Below the pieces are notes generated by a model. It saw only the letters and a list, made by a program, of their open reading frames with translations, searched no databases and was not told where the DNA came from. A stretch of DNA of 64,000 bases from Methanobacteriota archaeon (GTDB taxonomy: Archaea; Halobacteriota; Methanomicrobia; Methanomicrobiales; Methanocorpusculaceae): the NCBI GenBank assembly GCA_023396065.1, contig JAEWXF010000028.1:124001-188000 (forward strand), written 5' to 3'. Below, one piece after another: positions 28,161-37,552 of this stretch (positions are counted from its first letter, which is position 1; every line of letters starts with the position of its first letter). Position numbers and translations under genes: made by a program.

Positions 28161-28813
28161 TGTCAGATCGCGCCCAGTGTAAATCTATCTCTATTTGTTG
28201 CGGCTGGGATATATAATGGTTGATGCGAGGGGGACGAATCGGGCATATACCGGGAGTTTCCGGGGTGTCTGGGTAGACTTTGCGGCGTGCCCGGATCGCG
28301 GAGAGAGTGTCTCTTCCCTCGTATTTCCTATAAATAAGGTTTCTCAGGCGGGATATTTTGGTCGTTGAATGCCACGACTGCGTCTCCAAACTGTTTCTTC
28401 ATCCTTGCATCTTTGAGCTGATATCTTGGTGATATCAGATGTCAGATGTCACAGCAGGATTGGAACATGGTGTGTCTCGTTCCGTTTCAAAAATGTATTC
28501 GGACAAAACTACTATTTATATATGATGAAGAAGAGATAGATAACACAAGAGTATTATACGGAGCAGTAGGTTATTCTTTTTTGAGTCTGCGGGAATTTTT
28601 TTGGGAGGAAGAGGGGTTGTTCGGAAATAGTGGTGATATCTGACATCTGATATCACGATGATATCAGAGGAACCTGACCACTCAGTGATCCTTGAGAATC
28701 TTTTCATACGCAGTCTCCGCTCCCGGATACGAAAAAACCGTCCCTCACCATCAGGAAACAACACGTAAATTCCCAAACCGCAAACCACATCCCACACAAC
28801 AGGCGACCCTCTT
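28161..28813. repeat. Long intergenic region with 19-base inverted repeats
   Basis: 653 bases without a convincing gene. GTGATATCAGATGTCAGAT at 28429-28447 recurs as its exact reverse complement at 28638-28656, 190 bases apart. Around each copy are further GATATC half-sites: GTGATATC (28633-28640) facing GATATCAC (28649-28656), and GATATCAG at 28660. A 65-codon frame between the arms (28446-28643) looks like chance. The clustered sites resemble operators or an invertible segment upstream of the YczE-like gene; this is inference. Confidence 0.6.
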
Positions 28814-29467
28814 ATGGCAGTACCATCCGGAAAAGCACTCCTCAAACGATCCCTTCTTCTCTGCCTTGGCCTTGCCGTTATGGCACTCGGCGTGGCACTC
28901 TCCATCAAAGCAGACTTAGGAACCTCGCCTATTTCCAGCGTCCCCTACGTCGTCAGCCTCATGTCAGCAATGAGTGTGGGCACCGCAACAATTCTCATCA
29001 ACGCAATCCTCCTCTTGGGAGAAATCCTCATCATGCGGCGGCAGTTTCATCCCGTACAGCTCCTCCAGCTGTTGGTTGTAATTCTCTTCGGCTGGCTCAT
29101 CGACCTCTGCCTTGGGGTGCTGGACGGCCTTACCTACGCAGACTACGGCCAGCAGTGGCTCATCTGCATTGCGGGCATCCTCATTCTCGGTATCGGCGTC
29201 AGCTTCGAAGTTACCGCAAACCTCATACCCCTGCCGGGCGAAGGGCTCATCCTCTCCCTCTGCACCAAAGTGCCGGTCAGATTCGGCAGCATGAAAGTCA
29301 TCGTTGACATCTCCCTCGTGATAATCGCAGTCCTGCTCTCCTTTGCATTTCTTGCAGGACTCTACGGCGTCCGGGAAGGAACAATCGCCGCTGCGCTCTG
29401 TGTAGGCCTGGTGGCAAAATCGATCAACAGACTGCTGAGACCACATGAACAGCAGCTCACCGGCTAA
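28814..29467 (+). CDS. YczE/YyaS/YitT-family integral membrane protein
   Basis: A 217-residue protein with about five to six membrane helices. The N-terminal segment GVALSIKADLGTSPISSVPYV matches the YczE/DUF6198 family, where this G-x-S-P motif lies after the first helix. Bacterial members are uncharacterised membrane proteins, some linked to surfactin regulation. It is preceded by the region of inverted repeats and has no operon partner. Confidence 0.85.
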   Translation: MAVPSGKALLKRSLLLCLGLAVMALGVALSIKADLGTSPISSVPYVVSLMSAMSVGTATILINAILLLGEILIMRRQFHPVQLLQLLVVILFGWLIDLCLGVLDGLTYADYGQQWLICIAGILILGIGVSFEVTANLIPLPGEGLILSLCTKVPVRFGSMKVIVDISLVIIAVLLSFAFLAGLYGVREGTIAAALCVGLVAKSINRLLRPHEQQLTG

Positions 29468-29472
29468 AAAAG

Positions 29473-30180
29473 TTATTTTTTCCCGTACTCTTTTCCCGCG
29501 TACTGGTACTTCTCCGACGTTCCCCCGTGCGACACGATGTACAGCCACTGATAAATCGACTTCATCGCCCCGAACTCAATATACCGCCGCATCGAAAAGC
29601 CGACCTTCAGCTTCGTATCCAGCCGGACCCGTCCAAACTTCTTCATTCGCCGGGCAATCTCGAAATCATCCCCGGCATCCGCAGTAATATACATCCCGGC
29701 CTCGATAAAATCCTTTTTCCGGAACGCCGTATTGCAGCCGAGCGTCATATAAATCGCCCCGGTCCAGTATCCGACCCGGGAAACAATATTGTATCCGAGA
29801 AGCGACATCTTATGCTTTATTCCCGGCTCAAGCGGATACACAATCCCATAGATCGTCGACGCATCCGGATACTTTGCAAAATCCGCAAGCACGCTCTCCA
29901 GCCAGTTGCGGGGGAGGAAACAGTCCGCATCGGTCGTCGCCAGAATGTCATACTTCGCAGCCATCGCACCATCGTTTCGGGCGCCGCCGACCTTTTTACT
30001 TGTCTGAATAAACACCAGATCCGCATACTTCTCCGCAATCTCCCGGGTCTTATCCTTCGAGTTCCCGTCAACAACGATGATCTCATACGAATCACGCGGC
30101 AGGGTCTGGTCACAGAGACTTTTCAGGCATGCCTCAATGCCCTCTTCTTCATTAAATGTCGGAACGATTACTGATATCAT
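29473..30180 (-). CDS. Glycosyltransferase family 2
   Basis: A 235-residue GT-A glycosyltransferase starting MISVIVPTFNEEEGIEACL. The nucleotide-sugar and metal motif is DAD in ATTDADCFLPRNWLE (near residue 90). A C-terminal arginine-rich stretch replaces the membrane helices seen in dolichol-linked relatives. Overlaps the upstream GT4 gene by 4 bases (ATGA), so the three genes to 32458 form one operon of surface-glycan synthesis. Confidence 0.92.
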   Translation of the reverse strand: MISVIVPTFNEEEGIEACLKSLCDQTLPRDSYEIIVVDGNSKDKTREIAEKYADLVFIQTSKKVGGARNDGAMAAKYDILATTDADCFLPRNWLESVLADFAKYPDASTIYGIVYPLEPGIKHKMSLLGYNIVSRVGYWTGAIYMTLGCNTAFRKKDFIEAGMYITADAGDDFEIARRMKKFGRVRLDTKLKVGFSMRRYIEFGAMKSIYQWLYIVSHGGTSEKYQYAGKEYGKK

Positions 30181-31151
30181 GACAACAGCCTCGTGTACAG
30201 ATCTACATGCTGTTTTGCAATCCGGCGAATATCAAACTGTTCCACACTCGCCCGGGCACCGGCAGCCGACCGGCGCCAGAGATCCTCATCGCGGATAAGC
30301 GATTCAGCCTCCGCATTATCATTGAAAAATCCGCATATTCCCGGAAAAACCTCACGAAACTCAGGAAGATTCCGGGAGATTGCCGGCAGGCCGCTGGCCA
30401 GTCCCTCCAGTGCAACGATGGACATAATCTCACCATGCGACGGCATGAACAGGAGGTCAGCGCCACAGTACACTGCCGTAATGTCAGGAACGAAACCGGT
30501 GAAGATAACATTGGAACCTGCCTGGGCTTTCTTTGCTTCGATGAACTTCCGGTCGCTCGAAAATGCCCCGTAGGGATAACCGCCAACCCAGACAAAGGTA
30601 TACTCCGGCATTTTTGCAGCGGTGTTCAGGAAATCATAGATTCCTTTTCGCGGCGTCTGCTGGGCGACCGTAAGGACCACGACCGCGTCGTCCGGAATAC
30701 CGAGAAACTCACGAAACTCCCGGCGTTTCCGGGCTGACGGGGCAAAGGTGACGAGGTCCACGCCATTTGGAATCATGGTCACCGGCATATCGGGCAGCAT
30801 CTCCTGAACTTCCCGGGTGCTTGGCGGAGTGATGGTGACAATATGGTCAAACCGCCGGTAAAGCGGGGGATAGAGCATATTGATGTAGGAAGCTCCCGCA
30901 ATGTTTCCCTCATTCAGCCGTGGCGTTGAGTGGGCGGTAAGAATGCTGACTCCTTTATTCCTCACATGGTTGAGAAGTGTCCCGGGGCCGAAGGAGTGGT
31001 AGTGGGTGATGTCCATCTTCGGGCTGGGGCTGTTGTAGTAGGCGTCAACTCCCGGAATTTCCGCAATGCCTTTGTAGAGCATCCGGGCAAGGGTGGAACA
31101 GCCGATGTACTTGAACACCCAGTAGTCTTCGACGTAGATGTTGACGTTCAT
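30177..31151 (-). CDS. Glycosyltransferase family 4 (GT-B)
   Basis: A 324-residue GT-B enzyme. The N-terminal domain ends near VTMIPNGVDLVTFAP (about residue 127), and the donor-binding C-terminal domain contains ADLLFMPSHGEIMSIVALEG with the E-x7-E signature (near residues 228-247). Overlaps the following GT2 gene by 4 bases and the preceding flavoprotein gene by 4, indicating a tightly coupled operon. Sugar specificity cannot be inferred. Confidence 0.92.
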   Translation of the reverse strand: MNVNIYVEDYWVFKYIGCSTLARMLYKGIAEIPGVDAYYNSPSPKMDITHYHSFGPGTLLNHVRNKGVSILTAHSTPRLNEGNIAGASYINMLYPPLYRRFDHIVTITPPSTREVQEMLPDMPVTMIPNGVDLVTFAPSARKRREFREFLGIPDDAVVVLTVAQQTPRKGIYDFLNTAAKMPEYTFVWVGGYPYGAFSSDRKFIEAKKAQAGSNVIFTGFVPDITAVYCGADLLFMPSHGEIMSIVALEGLASGLPAISRNLPEFREVFPGICGFFNDNAEAESLIRDEDLWRRSAAGARASVEQFDIRRIAKQHVDLYTRLLS

Positions 31152-32458
31152 AGTTTTCCTATGAAGTTCATAACGCTGCGGATACAGCCGTCCATATTGA
31201 GGTATTCGAACTGGGAAAATCGGCCGACAAGGTTGATTCCTCCGGTTTCCAGCCAGGTCCGAACGGTTTTAATGTTTTCCAGATAGTCGAGATCATAGAC
31301 AACATATGCATATTGGAACCGGTCGACCGCGGAATGTACAACGGCGGAAGCATCCGGGATGATACCCATCCGGACAAGTCCGTCGACCGTATGGGCGGTG
31401 ATCTCCTCGTCGGTCATTTTTGAGATGTCATCGCCGTCGTTATAGGTAATCTCGGCGAGGACTGCGGCACAACCCTCCGGGGCCACGCGGGTCGAGAAGT
31501 TGGAGGGGAACGAAAGACGGTTGAACATCCCCCACTGGTTTTCGGGAACATACATCCAGGAGATGTCGGGGAGAAGTCCTTTGAATCCGATACTGATACA
31601 GGCGATGGAGTTGTACCGGAGAGCACCGCAGGCTGCTTTGACTGCGTCCGGAACGTTTTCCAGGGTCGGAAGGAGGTTCTGTAACGGAATGGTTGAGATG
31701 ATGTTCTCTGCAGTAACCGTTTCCGTCCCGTTGGAGATTTCCCAGCCGTCAGCGGTTTTGCGGACGGAAGTCACGGTAAATCCGGTTCTGATACAGTCGG
31801 TCACTGGCTGGGCAATCGCGGTGACGAGTGATTCTATGCCGCCGTCAACGGGATAGCTGAAGACTGCCTGATGCGTGTAGCCTTCGGTTTCGATGCCGAT
31901 TGCGGATTTGATGATGTCTTCCACCGGCGGCCGGGGAACTCTTCCGTCCATCCAGTGTTTGGACATTTTGGCGGTCGGGTAGTTCCAGATTTTTTCATTG
32001 TAGGGGACGAGGTAGCATTCGGCAATACCTTTGCCGAATGTTGCATAGATCCAGTCCCGGAAGTTCTGTGGGTCTGGGACTTCACCTTTTTCGGTAGCGA
32101 TGAGGGTTTTGATATATTCACTGATACAGAAGTAGAGGTCGTCTTTGGGGAGGGCAGCGAGGCCGTTTTCAAAGGGATATTTGATGTAGCTGCCTTTGTA
32201 GTATATTTTGGTGTTGCGGCTGCGGGTGTCGCGGTTTTCTTCAAGGACGTTGTGCATGAACGAGAGAACGTCCTGATCCCGGGAAAAGATGATGTGCGAA
32301 CCGCCGCAGTCAAACGTGAATCCGTTTCGTTTTGCGGAGATACAGAGTCCGCCGATCTTCTGTTCTTTTTCCAGTACGAGTAGTTCATCGCCGCGGTCTC
32401 TGAGGAGCCGTGCGAGTGTTACGCCGGTAAGGCCGCCGCCAAGTATTGCCCACTTCAC
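31148..32458 (-). CDS. FAD-dependent UDP-galactopyranose mutase-like / protoporphyrinogen oxidase-like protein
   Basis: A 436-residue flavoprotein. The Rossmann motif AILGGGLTGVTLARLLRDRG lies at the N-terminus, then EKEQKIGGLC and FDCGGSHIIF. KIWNYPTAKMSKHWMDGRVP recalls the UDP-galactopyranose mutase/amine-oxidase group working on sugar nucleotides, which fits the glycosyltransferase operon. No ATG fits: the first plausible start is GTG at 32458, directly before KWAILGGG; the frame stays open far upstream but reads as noise there. A minus-strand TATA-like TACTATAATA is about 25-30 bases before it, so a leaderless mRNA is likely. Confidence 0.85.
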   Translation of the reverse strand: MKWAILGGGLTGVTLARLLRDRGDELLVLEKEQKIGGLCISAKRNGFTFDCGGSHIIFSRDQDVLSFMHNVLEENRDTRSRNTKIYYKGSYIKYPFENGLAALPKDDLYFCISEYIKTLIATEKGEVPDPQNFRDWIYATFGKGIAECYLVPYNEKIWNYPTAKMSKHWMDGRVPRPPVEDIIKSAIGIETEGYTHQAVFSYPVDGGIESLVTAIAQPVTDCIRTGFTVTSVRKTADGWEISNGTETVTAENIISTIPLQNLLPTLENVPDAVKAACGALRYNSIACISIGFKGLLPDISWMYVPENQWGMFNRLSFPSNFSTRVAPEGCAAVLAEITYNDGDDISKMTDEEITAHTVDGLVRMGIIPDASAVVHSAVDRFQYAYVVYDLDYLENIKTVRTWLETGGINLVGRFSQFEYLNMDGCIRSVMNFIGKL

Positions 32459-32548
32459 GTGTACTGGTTTGGTCTTTGAGTGTATTATAGTATGGTCCTG
32501 CAGGGGGTCTCCGAAACTCTGATAACCAAACCCGCCCCACACATACGC
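32459..32548. promoter_or_regulatory. Compact divergent promoter between flavoprotein and MFS genes
   Basis: Ninety bases separate the GTG at 32458 from the ATG at 32549. TATTATAGTA (32483-32492) reads as a TATA box on both strands and could serve the minus-strand gene about 25 bases from its start. Confidence 0.5.
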
Positions 32549-33961
32549 ATGACCTCCATAATTACCAATCCTCTGCACCAGAAACTTCTCCTCATCGCAG
32601 TGTCTCTTGGGATAATTATGGACGGACTGGACGGTTCGATTGTGAATGTCGTTCTGCCGGTCATTGCTGAAGACTTTGGGTGTGATACAGGCACGATCTC
32701 CTGGGTTGTTATTACCTACCTTCTGATGATGGCTGGGTTTCTTCTGGTCTTCGGGAAACTTGCCGACCGGGGATGGATGAAACGTATATTCCTCATCGGT
32801 TTTGTGATTTTTACTACAGGTTCTGCAGCCTGCGGTCTGTCTCCTGATCTGCATTACCTCCTTGGCGCACGAATTTTTCAGGGGATCGGTGCGGCTATGA
32901 TTGCGGCGGCAGCGCCCATGCTCTGCGTAAAATCCCTGCCGCCCCGGATGCTCGGTCTTGCCCTCGGTGTTCTTACGATGGCAAGTTCGATCGGGTTTGC
33001 CGCAGGTCCGGCTCTCGGAGGTATACTCACCCACTATCTTTCCTGGCACTGGATTTTTCTGATTAATATCCCGATAGGTATCCTTGCGATTCCTTTTGCC
33101 TGGAAGATTATTCCCCGTGATACGCCTGCTGGGAAAAAGGAGAGTTTTGATTATCGCGGTGCTGTGCTTCTCTTCGGTGCCATGGCTTCCGGGATTTATG
33201 CGCTGGAACGCCTGCCGCATCTTGGATTCGGCAATCCGCAGATCGGCAGCTGTGCTCTGCTTTGCCTGGTCTTTGCGGTTCTGTTTGTTCTGCGGGAGCT
33301 TCGGACTGAGTCGCCGCTGATCAACGTCAGAATTCTTGCTGCATGGAGGTTTTCCGCGGTCTTTGCGGCGTTTCTGATCATTAATATTGTCTATATGGGT
33401 GTTCTGTATCTGCTGCCGTTCTATCTGAATGTGGGGATGCAGTTTGATACTGCGGTCAGCGGTTTGTATCTGCTGATTCCGCCGGCGATTACGGCGGTCA
33501 TCGGGATTCCACTCGGGAAGTGGTCTGACCGGGTCGGCCGCCGCTGGTTTGCTGTTGGTGCGTGTCTGATTCTGACGGCGTTTAATCTGATTTATATGAT
33601 TATTCTGCCGGAGATGGGGCTTCTTCCGCTGTTGGCTGCTCTGGTTCTGATGGGAGTTATCTGGGGGCTTGCCGGAGGTCCGGCGGCGAGCCGGATTGTG
33701 GAGACGGCGCCGCCCGAGGAACGCGGTACGGGTTCGTCTCTGATGATTACGAGTATTTATCTCGGGGGTGTTGTGGGAACTGCATTGTATGCGACTATCT
33801 TTACGTTCGTTACGACCGGTTCCGGGAGTGTTGTTGCGTTTGCGGACCTTGAGCCTGCGGTGTTTCTGACCGGGTTCCATTTTACGATTCTTGTCGGGGT
33901 GGTTTTTGCGGTTGTTTCGGTTCTCTGTTCGGCGGTTGTCCGGGACGGGCAGCGAACATGA
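32549..33961 (+). CDS. MFS drug/proton antiporter, DHA2 (EmrB/QacA) family
   Basis: A 470-residue, 14-helix transporter. The first helix carries the DHA2 signature LDGSIVNVVLPVI, followed by the loop motif GKLADRGWMKR and motif C-like GPALGGILTHYLSWHWIFLINIPIG (in part GPALGGILTHYLSW). Likely exports hydrophobic compounds in exchange for protons. The start at 32549 (MTSIITNPLHQ) fits the family; 32480 is an alternative that would overlap the divergent promoter. Its stop overlaps the next gene by 4 bases. Confidence 0.9.
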   Translation: MTSIITNPLHQKLLLIAVSLGIIMDGLDGSIVNVVLPVIAEDFGCDTGTISWVVITYLLMMAGFLLVFGKLADRGWMKRIFLIGFVIFTTGSAACGLSPDLHYLLGARIFQGIGAAMIAAAAPMLCVKSLPPRMLGLALGVLTMASSIGFAAGPALGGILTHYLSWHWIFLINIPIGILAIPFAWKIIPRDTPAGKKESFDYRGAVLLFGAMASGIYALERLPHLGFGNPQIGSCALLCLVFAVLFVLRELRTESPLINVRILAAWRFSAVFAAFLIINIVYMGVLYLLPFYLNVGMQFDTAVSGLYLLIPPAITAVIGIPLGKWSDRVGRRWFAVGACLILTAFNLIYMIILPEMGLLPLLAALVLMGVIWGLAGGPAASRIVETAPPEERGTGSSLMITSIYLGGVVGTALYATIFTFVTTGSGSVVAFADLEPAVFLTGFHFTILVGVVFAVVSVLCSAVVRDGQRT

Positions 33962-35106
33962 TCGATACGGTCGGTTCCGCCTGCTGCGGCGGGTATGAGC
34001 CGGATGCGGTTCTTTTGGCTGTTCGTGCGGCGGTGGCTGCTGCCGGGGGGCTGCCGCCCGTTGCCGGGAAGCGGGTTCTGCTGAAACCGAATCTGCTTTC
34101 TGATGCGGGACCGGATACTGCGTCGACGACGCATCCTGAGGTGGTGTATGCGGTGGGGAGACTGATCGCTGAAGCCGGGGGGACTGTGATTATTGCGGAC
34201 AGTCCGGGGGCGGGAAATCTGTATACCCGCCGTGCTTTGAATCGGATTTATCTCAGAAGCGGTATTGCTGCGGCTGCCGAACGGCTGGGGGCGGAGCTTT
34301 CGTTTGATACGACGTATGATGAGGTTTCCTACCCTGCCGGGGTTCGGATGAAACGGTTTACGCTTATTCATCCGGTCCGTGATGCGGAGGTGATTATTTC
34401 GGTCTGTAAACTGAAGACTCATATGTTTACGCAGTTTTCCGGGGCGGTGAAGAATACGTTCGGGGTTGTGCCGGGTCTGGATAAGCCGGTGTTTCACTCA
34501 CGGTTTGTGCGGCAGGAGGAGTTTTCCGAGATGCTGGTCGATCTGAATGAGCTGGTCCAACCTGATTTTGTGGTTATGGATGCGGTTGTGGGTATGGAGG
34601 GGAACGGCCCGATGGGCGGGGATCCGCGGTTTGCCGGGTATGTTTTTACGTCCCGGTCGGTTTATGCTCTGGATGTTGTTGCCCAGCGGCTGATCGGGAT
34701 GGAGCCGGACCGGATTGCGACGACGGCGATTGCCCGGGGGCGTGGTTTGCTGGATGCGGTGGATGTTTGCGGAGATCCGGTTGTCCCGATTGCGGGGTAT
34801 GCTCTCCCGCCGACGTATCATGTTCCTTCGGAGAACAGCAGGTTCCGCAGAGCTGTTCTGTCCCGGTTCCAGAAGGCGGGTAAACTGTACGCACCTGTTC
34901 CCCATACTGTTCCGGAGAGGTGTACCGGCTGCGGACAGTGTGTCCGTATCTGTCCGGAACATGCGGTATTGCTTGTGAGCGGCGTGGCGGCGTTCGATCT
35001 GCACATGTGTATTCGCTGTTACTGCTGTCATGAGATGTGCCGGTTTCATGCGATTGAGCTGAAGACCGGACTTGCGGGACGGATTCTTCACAGGATTCTG
35101 GGGTAA
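33958..35106 (+). CDS. DUF362 protein with C-terminal 2[4Fe-4S] ferredoxin domain
   Basis: A 382-residue protein. The DUF362 domain (residues 1-290) contains KPNLLSDAGPDTASTTHPEV and CKLKTHMFTQFSGAVKN; the C-terminal domain has two cysteine clusters, CTGCGQCVRICP and CIRCYCCHEMC. DUF362 proteins are common redox proteins of anaerobes, thought to use the iron-sulfur domain for electron transfer; the reaction is unknown. Overlaps the MFS gene by 4 bases. A remnant resembling its last 18 codons occurs at 39714-39767. Confidence 0.92.
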   Translation: MIDTVGSACCGGYEPDAVLLAVRAAVAAAGGLPPVAGKRVLLKPNLLSDAGPDTASTTHPEVVYAVGRLIAEAGGTVIIADSPGAGNLYTRRALNRIYLRSGIAAAAERLGAELSFDTTYDEVSYPAGVRMKRFTLIHPVRDAEVIISVCKLKTHMFTQFSGAVKNTFGVVPGLDKPVFHSRFVRQEEFSEMLVDLNELVQPDFVVMDAVVGMEGNGPMGGDPRFAGYVFTSRSVYALDVVAQRLIGMEPDRIATTAIARGRGLLDAVDVCGDPVVPIAGYALPPTYHVPSENSRFRRAVLSRFQKAGKLYAPVPHTVPERCTGCGQCVRICPEHAVLLVSGVAAFDLHMCIRCYCCHEMCRFHAIELKTGLAGRILHRILG

Positions 35107-35146
35107 AAAAAAGTATCCGGGTTGGGATTTTCCCGAAAACGGGAGA

Positions 35147-36346
35147 TTATATTTCGCGAAACATCGCTTTTGCTTTTTGCATTCGTTCCACCACATGCAC
35201 CCCGAAGGGACAACGCGTTTCACAGCTGCCGCAGGCTGTACAATCGTCTGCATTGGCGGACAGGCCCGCATGGTGGGCGCGAACTGTTGCCGGGACGTCA
35301 TCCTGCATGGATGCCAGATCGTAGAGTTTGTTCACCATGGCAATATCGATTTTTGCGGGACAGGGGGCACAGTGACCGCAGTAAGTACACTGTCCTGCAT
35401 ACGCGTGCAAACTGTAGGTTTGCGTACCGTCCAAGCCCTTCTGGCTTGAACTTGCGTGTCGGGGAGCACCCGCGAGGACGGTCGCGTAATCCTTCTCCTC
35501 GTCTGTCGCCGTTTCGTAGGCAACGGCTGCGGTTATCTGTTCGGGTGTATCGAATCCGGCCATAATACTGGCCACAGCAGGCCTCGTTAATGCATAATGA
35601 ATACACTGTACTGGCGTCAGGGCGACGCCGAACGGTGAGGTCTGTTCAGAGAACAGCCGCCCGCCGGCATATCCCTTCATGACCGTAATGCCGACTCCCT
35701 GCTGTTCACAGAGCCGGTAGAGTTCCTCCCGTTCCGGGGCAATTCCGCAGAGCGAAGCATCATACTCGTCCGCAAAATACTGCATGACGTCCTCGACCGG
35801 GGGCATCAGATCAAATGCCGGGTTTACACTGAACAGAATCACTTCAATCTCTCCGGAACGCACGGCAAGCATTGCCACCTCCGGATTATGGGTACTCAGG
35901 CCGATATGCCGGATGACTCCGTCCTGTTTCAGTCGGCGGACGTACCGGATGAACTCTCCATTCATAATGTCGCGGAAATCCGCAGCTTCATCAACAAAGT
36001 GAATCATCCCGAGATCGAGGTAATCCGTCTGCAGACGGGTGAGCAGATCGGAGAACGCCTCTGTTACCTTCACCATGTCCCGGGTGCGGACATACTGGCC
36101 GTTCTGCCAGGTGGAGCCGATATGTCCCTGAATTATCCACCGTTCCCGCTTTCCGGAAATTGCTGCACCAATATTGGATCGGACATTCGGCTCTGCCATC
36201 CAGCAGTCCAGAATGTTGATGCCGCAGTTTTCGCAGCGGTCGATCATCTCTTTCACTTCGGCTGCGTTGTGCCGTTCCAGCCACTCAGCCCCGAGTCCTA
36301 TCTCACTGACCACAAGCCCGGTATTTCCCAGATTTCTGTATCTCAT
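35147..36346 (-). CDS. Aldo/keto reductase-like protein with C-terminal ferredoxin domain
   Basis: A 399-residue protein. The TIM barrel starts MRYRNLGNTGLVVSEIGLG; the start at 36346 is chosen on that motif. The tetrad Asp is present (ILDCWMAEP) but the Tyr expected five residues later is Glu, and the expected lysine segment reads WIIQGHIG; the His in GMIHFVDE remains. Two ferredoxin clusters follow (CTYCGHCAPCP and CTACGSCETRCP). Members are widespread in methanogens and clostridia with unknown substrate; loss of Tyr and Lys suggests chemistry unlike classical NADPH reductases. Confidence 0.88.
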   Translation of the reverse strand: MRYRNLGNTGLVVSEIGLGAEWLERHNAAEVKEMIDRCENCGINILDCWMAEPNVRSNIGAAISGKRERWIIQGHIGSTWQNGQYVRTRDMVKVTEAFSDLLTRLQTDYLDLGMIHFVDEAADFRDIMNGEFIRYVRRLKQDGVIRHIGLSTHNPEVAMLAVRSGEIEVILFSVNPAFDLMPPVEDVMQYFADEYDASLCGIAPEREELYRLCEQQGVGITVMKGYAGGRLFSEQTSPFGVALTPVQCIHYALTRPAVASIMAGFDTPEQITAAVAYETATDEEKDYATVLAGAPRHASSSQKGLDGTQTYSLHAYAGQCTYCGHCAPCPAKIDIAMVNKLYDLASMQDDVPATVRAHHAGLSANADDCTACGSCETRCPFGVHVVERMQKAKAMFREI

Positions 36347-36485
36347 CTGTTTTCTCCCAGTTATTTGACTGAGGAGGATGATATAGGGAGAAGGAACATG
36401 TTTGATAGATACAGACACACGGAGTAGCGAGGACTACGATCACTGAGACTCGGGATTTTCTCTGGTTCCATCAATTCCGGTATCG

Positions 36486-37552
36486 TTACCACTGTCGTTT
36501 TTTCCTGCCGCATACTTCTCCCCATCCGCGACGAAAGAAGTTGCAGAGAAATACTCGGAGTGAAAGTATGCGACCGGTGAGTATTACCGTATCCAGTGGT
36601 GCCCGTGACACAAGTAATCCCACTGACTGCATAAATTTCTCAGGTGTGTTTCCCCACGGAGAATGAAAGAGATATCTCCAGTACTCCCAAGCCGCCGGAT
36701 GTTGAATATTTCTCCAGGGTTTTTCTCCAATATAATGGATACAACAGTTTGTGTAGTCATTCTCCGGATGGAATAATATACAGTTGTTGTATTTTTCCGG
36801 TAAGATCTTTACATCCTGAGAAAAAACAATGTTTACTATATCCTGATCCGGCATTGGCAGCTCCGGATACTTTTTCAAAATATCTTCTACTGTGACCTGC
36901 AGGTGGTAGTTTATCCGAATCTTCTGTAAATTCATCAGAAGAAATCCTGAGTTGAAATAGTTTTCATGCGGGACATTCATTTTTTCATGGCGTTTCCAAA
37001 TGGATTCTGTCCAGTCAGACATACAGCTCTCACGAACCGCAGCTACGGCAAAATTTTCCTTCCACCATTTCTGATTCCATATTTCTGCCAAGTCACACGT
37101 GACGACAATGTCACCATCCAGATAGAGAACCCAGTCAAGATCAGACAAAATATCCGGAGCAAACAGCCTCAGGTATGCAGCAGATGTCCATAGCTTTGTT
37201 CCCGGGTGATTGAGAACATATACCGGCAGCTCAAAGTGATGGAAACATATCTTCACTCCCAGTATCTCTTCCAGCTGATGATACCTCTCCAGATTGTCCA
37301 GATACTCGGATGATCCCTTGTGCCGGTTCTCATCATACAGCAGATGAACCGTTACCGGCAGGGAACAGTTCATTGCAACATGATAGCGCTGCTGCGCCTC
37401 CTCCGTGAGTGATGAACCGTTACCGGCAGGGAACAGTTCATTGCAACAGAGGTAATTACAACACCTACATGCTGATTGTACTGATCAGCAAGATCCCCTA
37501 TGCCGAACATCACCTGCAGCCGCGTAAGATTCACGTTGTATTTCCCTCCCAT
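36486..37552 (-). pseudogene. Family 8 glycosyltransferase split by a 68-base duplication
   Basis: The intact part (36486-37373, 295 codons) has the GT8 DxD motif YLDGDIVV and NYFNSGFLLMNL. Its N-terminal strand lies in another frame upstream (MGGKYNVNLTRLQVMFGIGD...GVVITSVAMNCSLPVTVH). Both frames contain MNCSLPVTVH because a 38-base sequence is repeated exactly at 37343-37380 and 37411-37448, offset 68 bases, which breaks the frame. Removing one 68-base unit joins HVGVVITSVAMNCSLPVTVH to LLYDENRHKG and gives about 332 residues, a normal GT8. It overlaps the end of the GT2 gene. Either a recent pseudogene or a switchable gene. Confidence 0.85.
37343..37448. repeat. 38-base direct repeat pair inside GT8 gene
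   Basis: Two exact 38-base copies (37343-37380 and 37411-37448, beginning GATGAACCGTTACCGGCAGG) separated by 30 unique bases. The unit of 68 is not a multiple of three, so the copy number decides whether the GT8 frame is open. Confidence 0.95.

Noticed and set aside
28446..28643. 65-codon plus-strand ORF between the inverted repeats
   Set aside because: No Shine-Dalgarno site, codon bias or recognisable domain, and its ends lie in the repeat arms; probably chance.
32459..33880. Long minus-strand extension of the flavoprotein frame
   Set aside because: It is antisense to the MFS transporter and reads as Arg/Asn/Gln-rich noise; the FAD motif begins right after the GTG at 32458.
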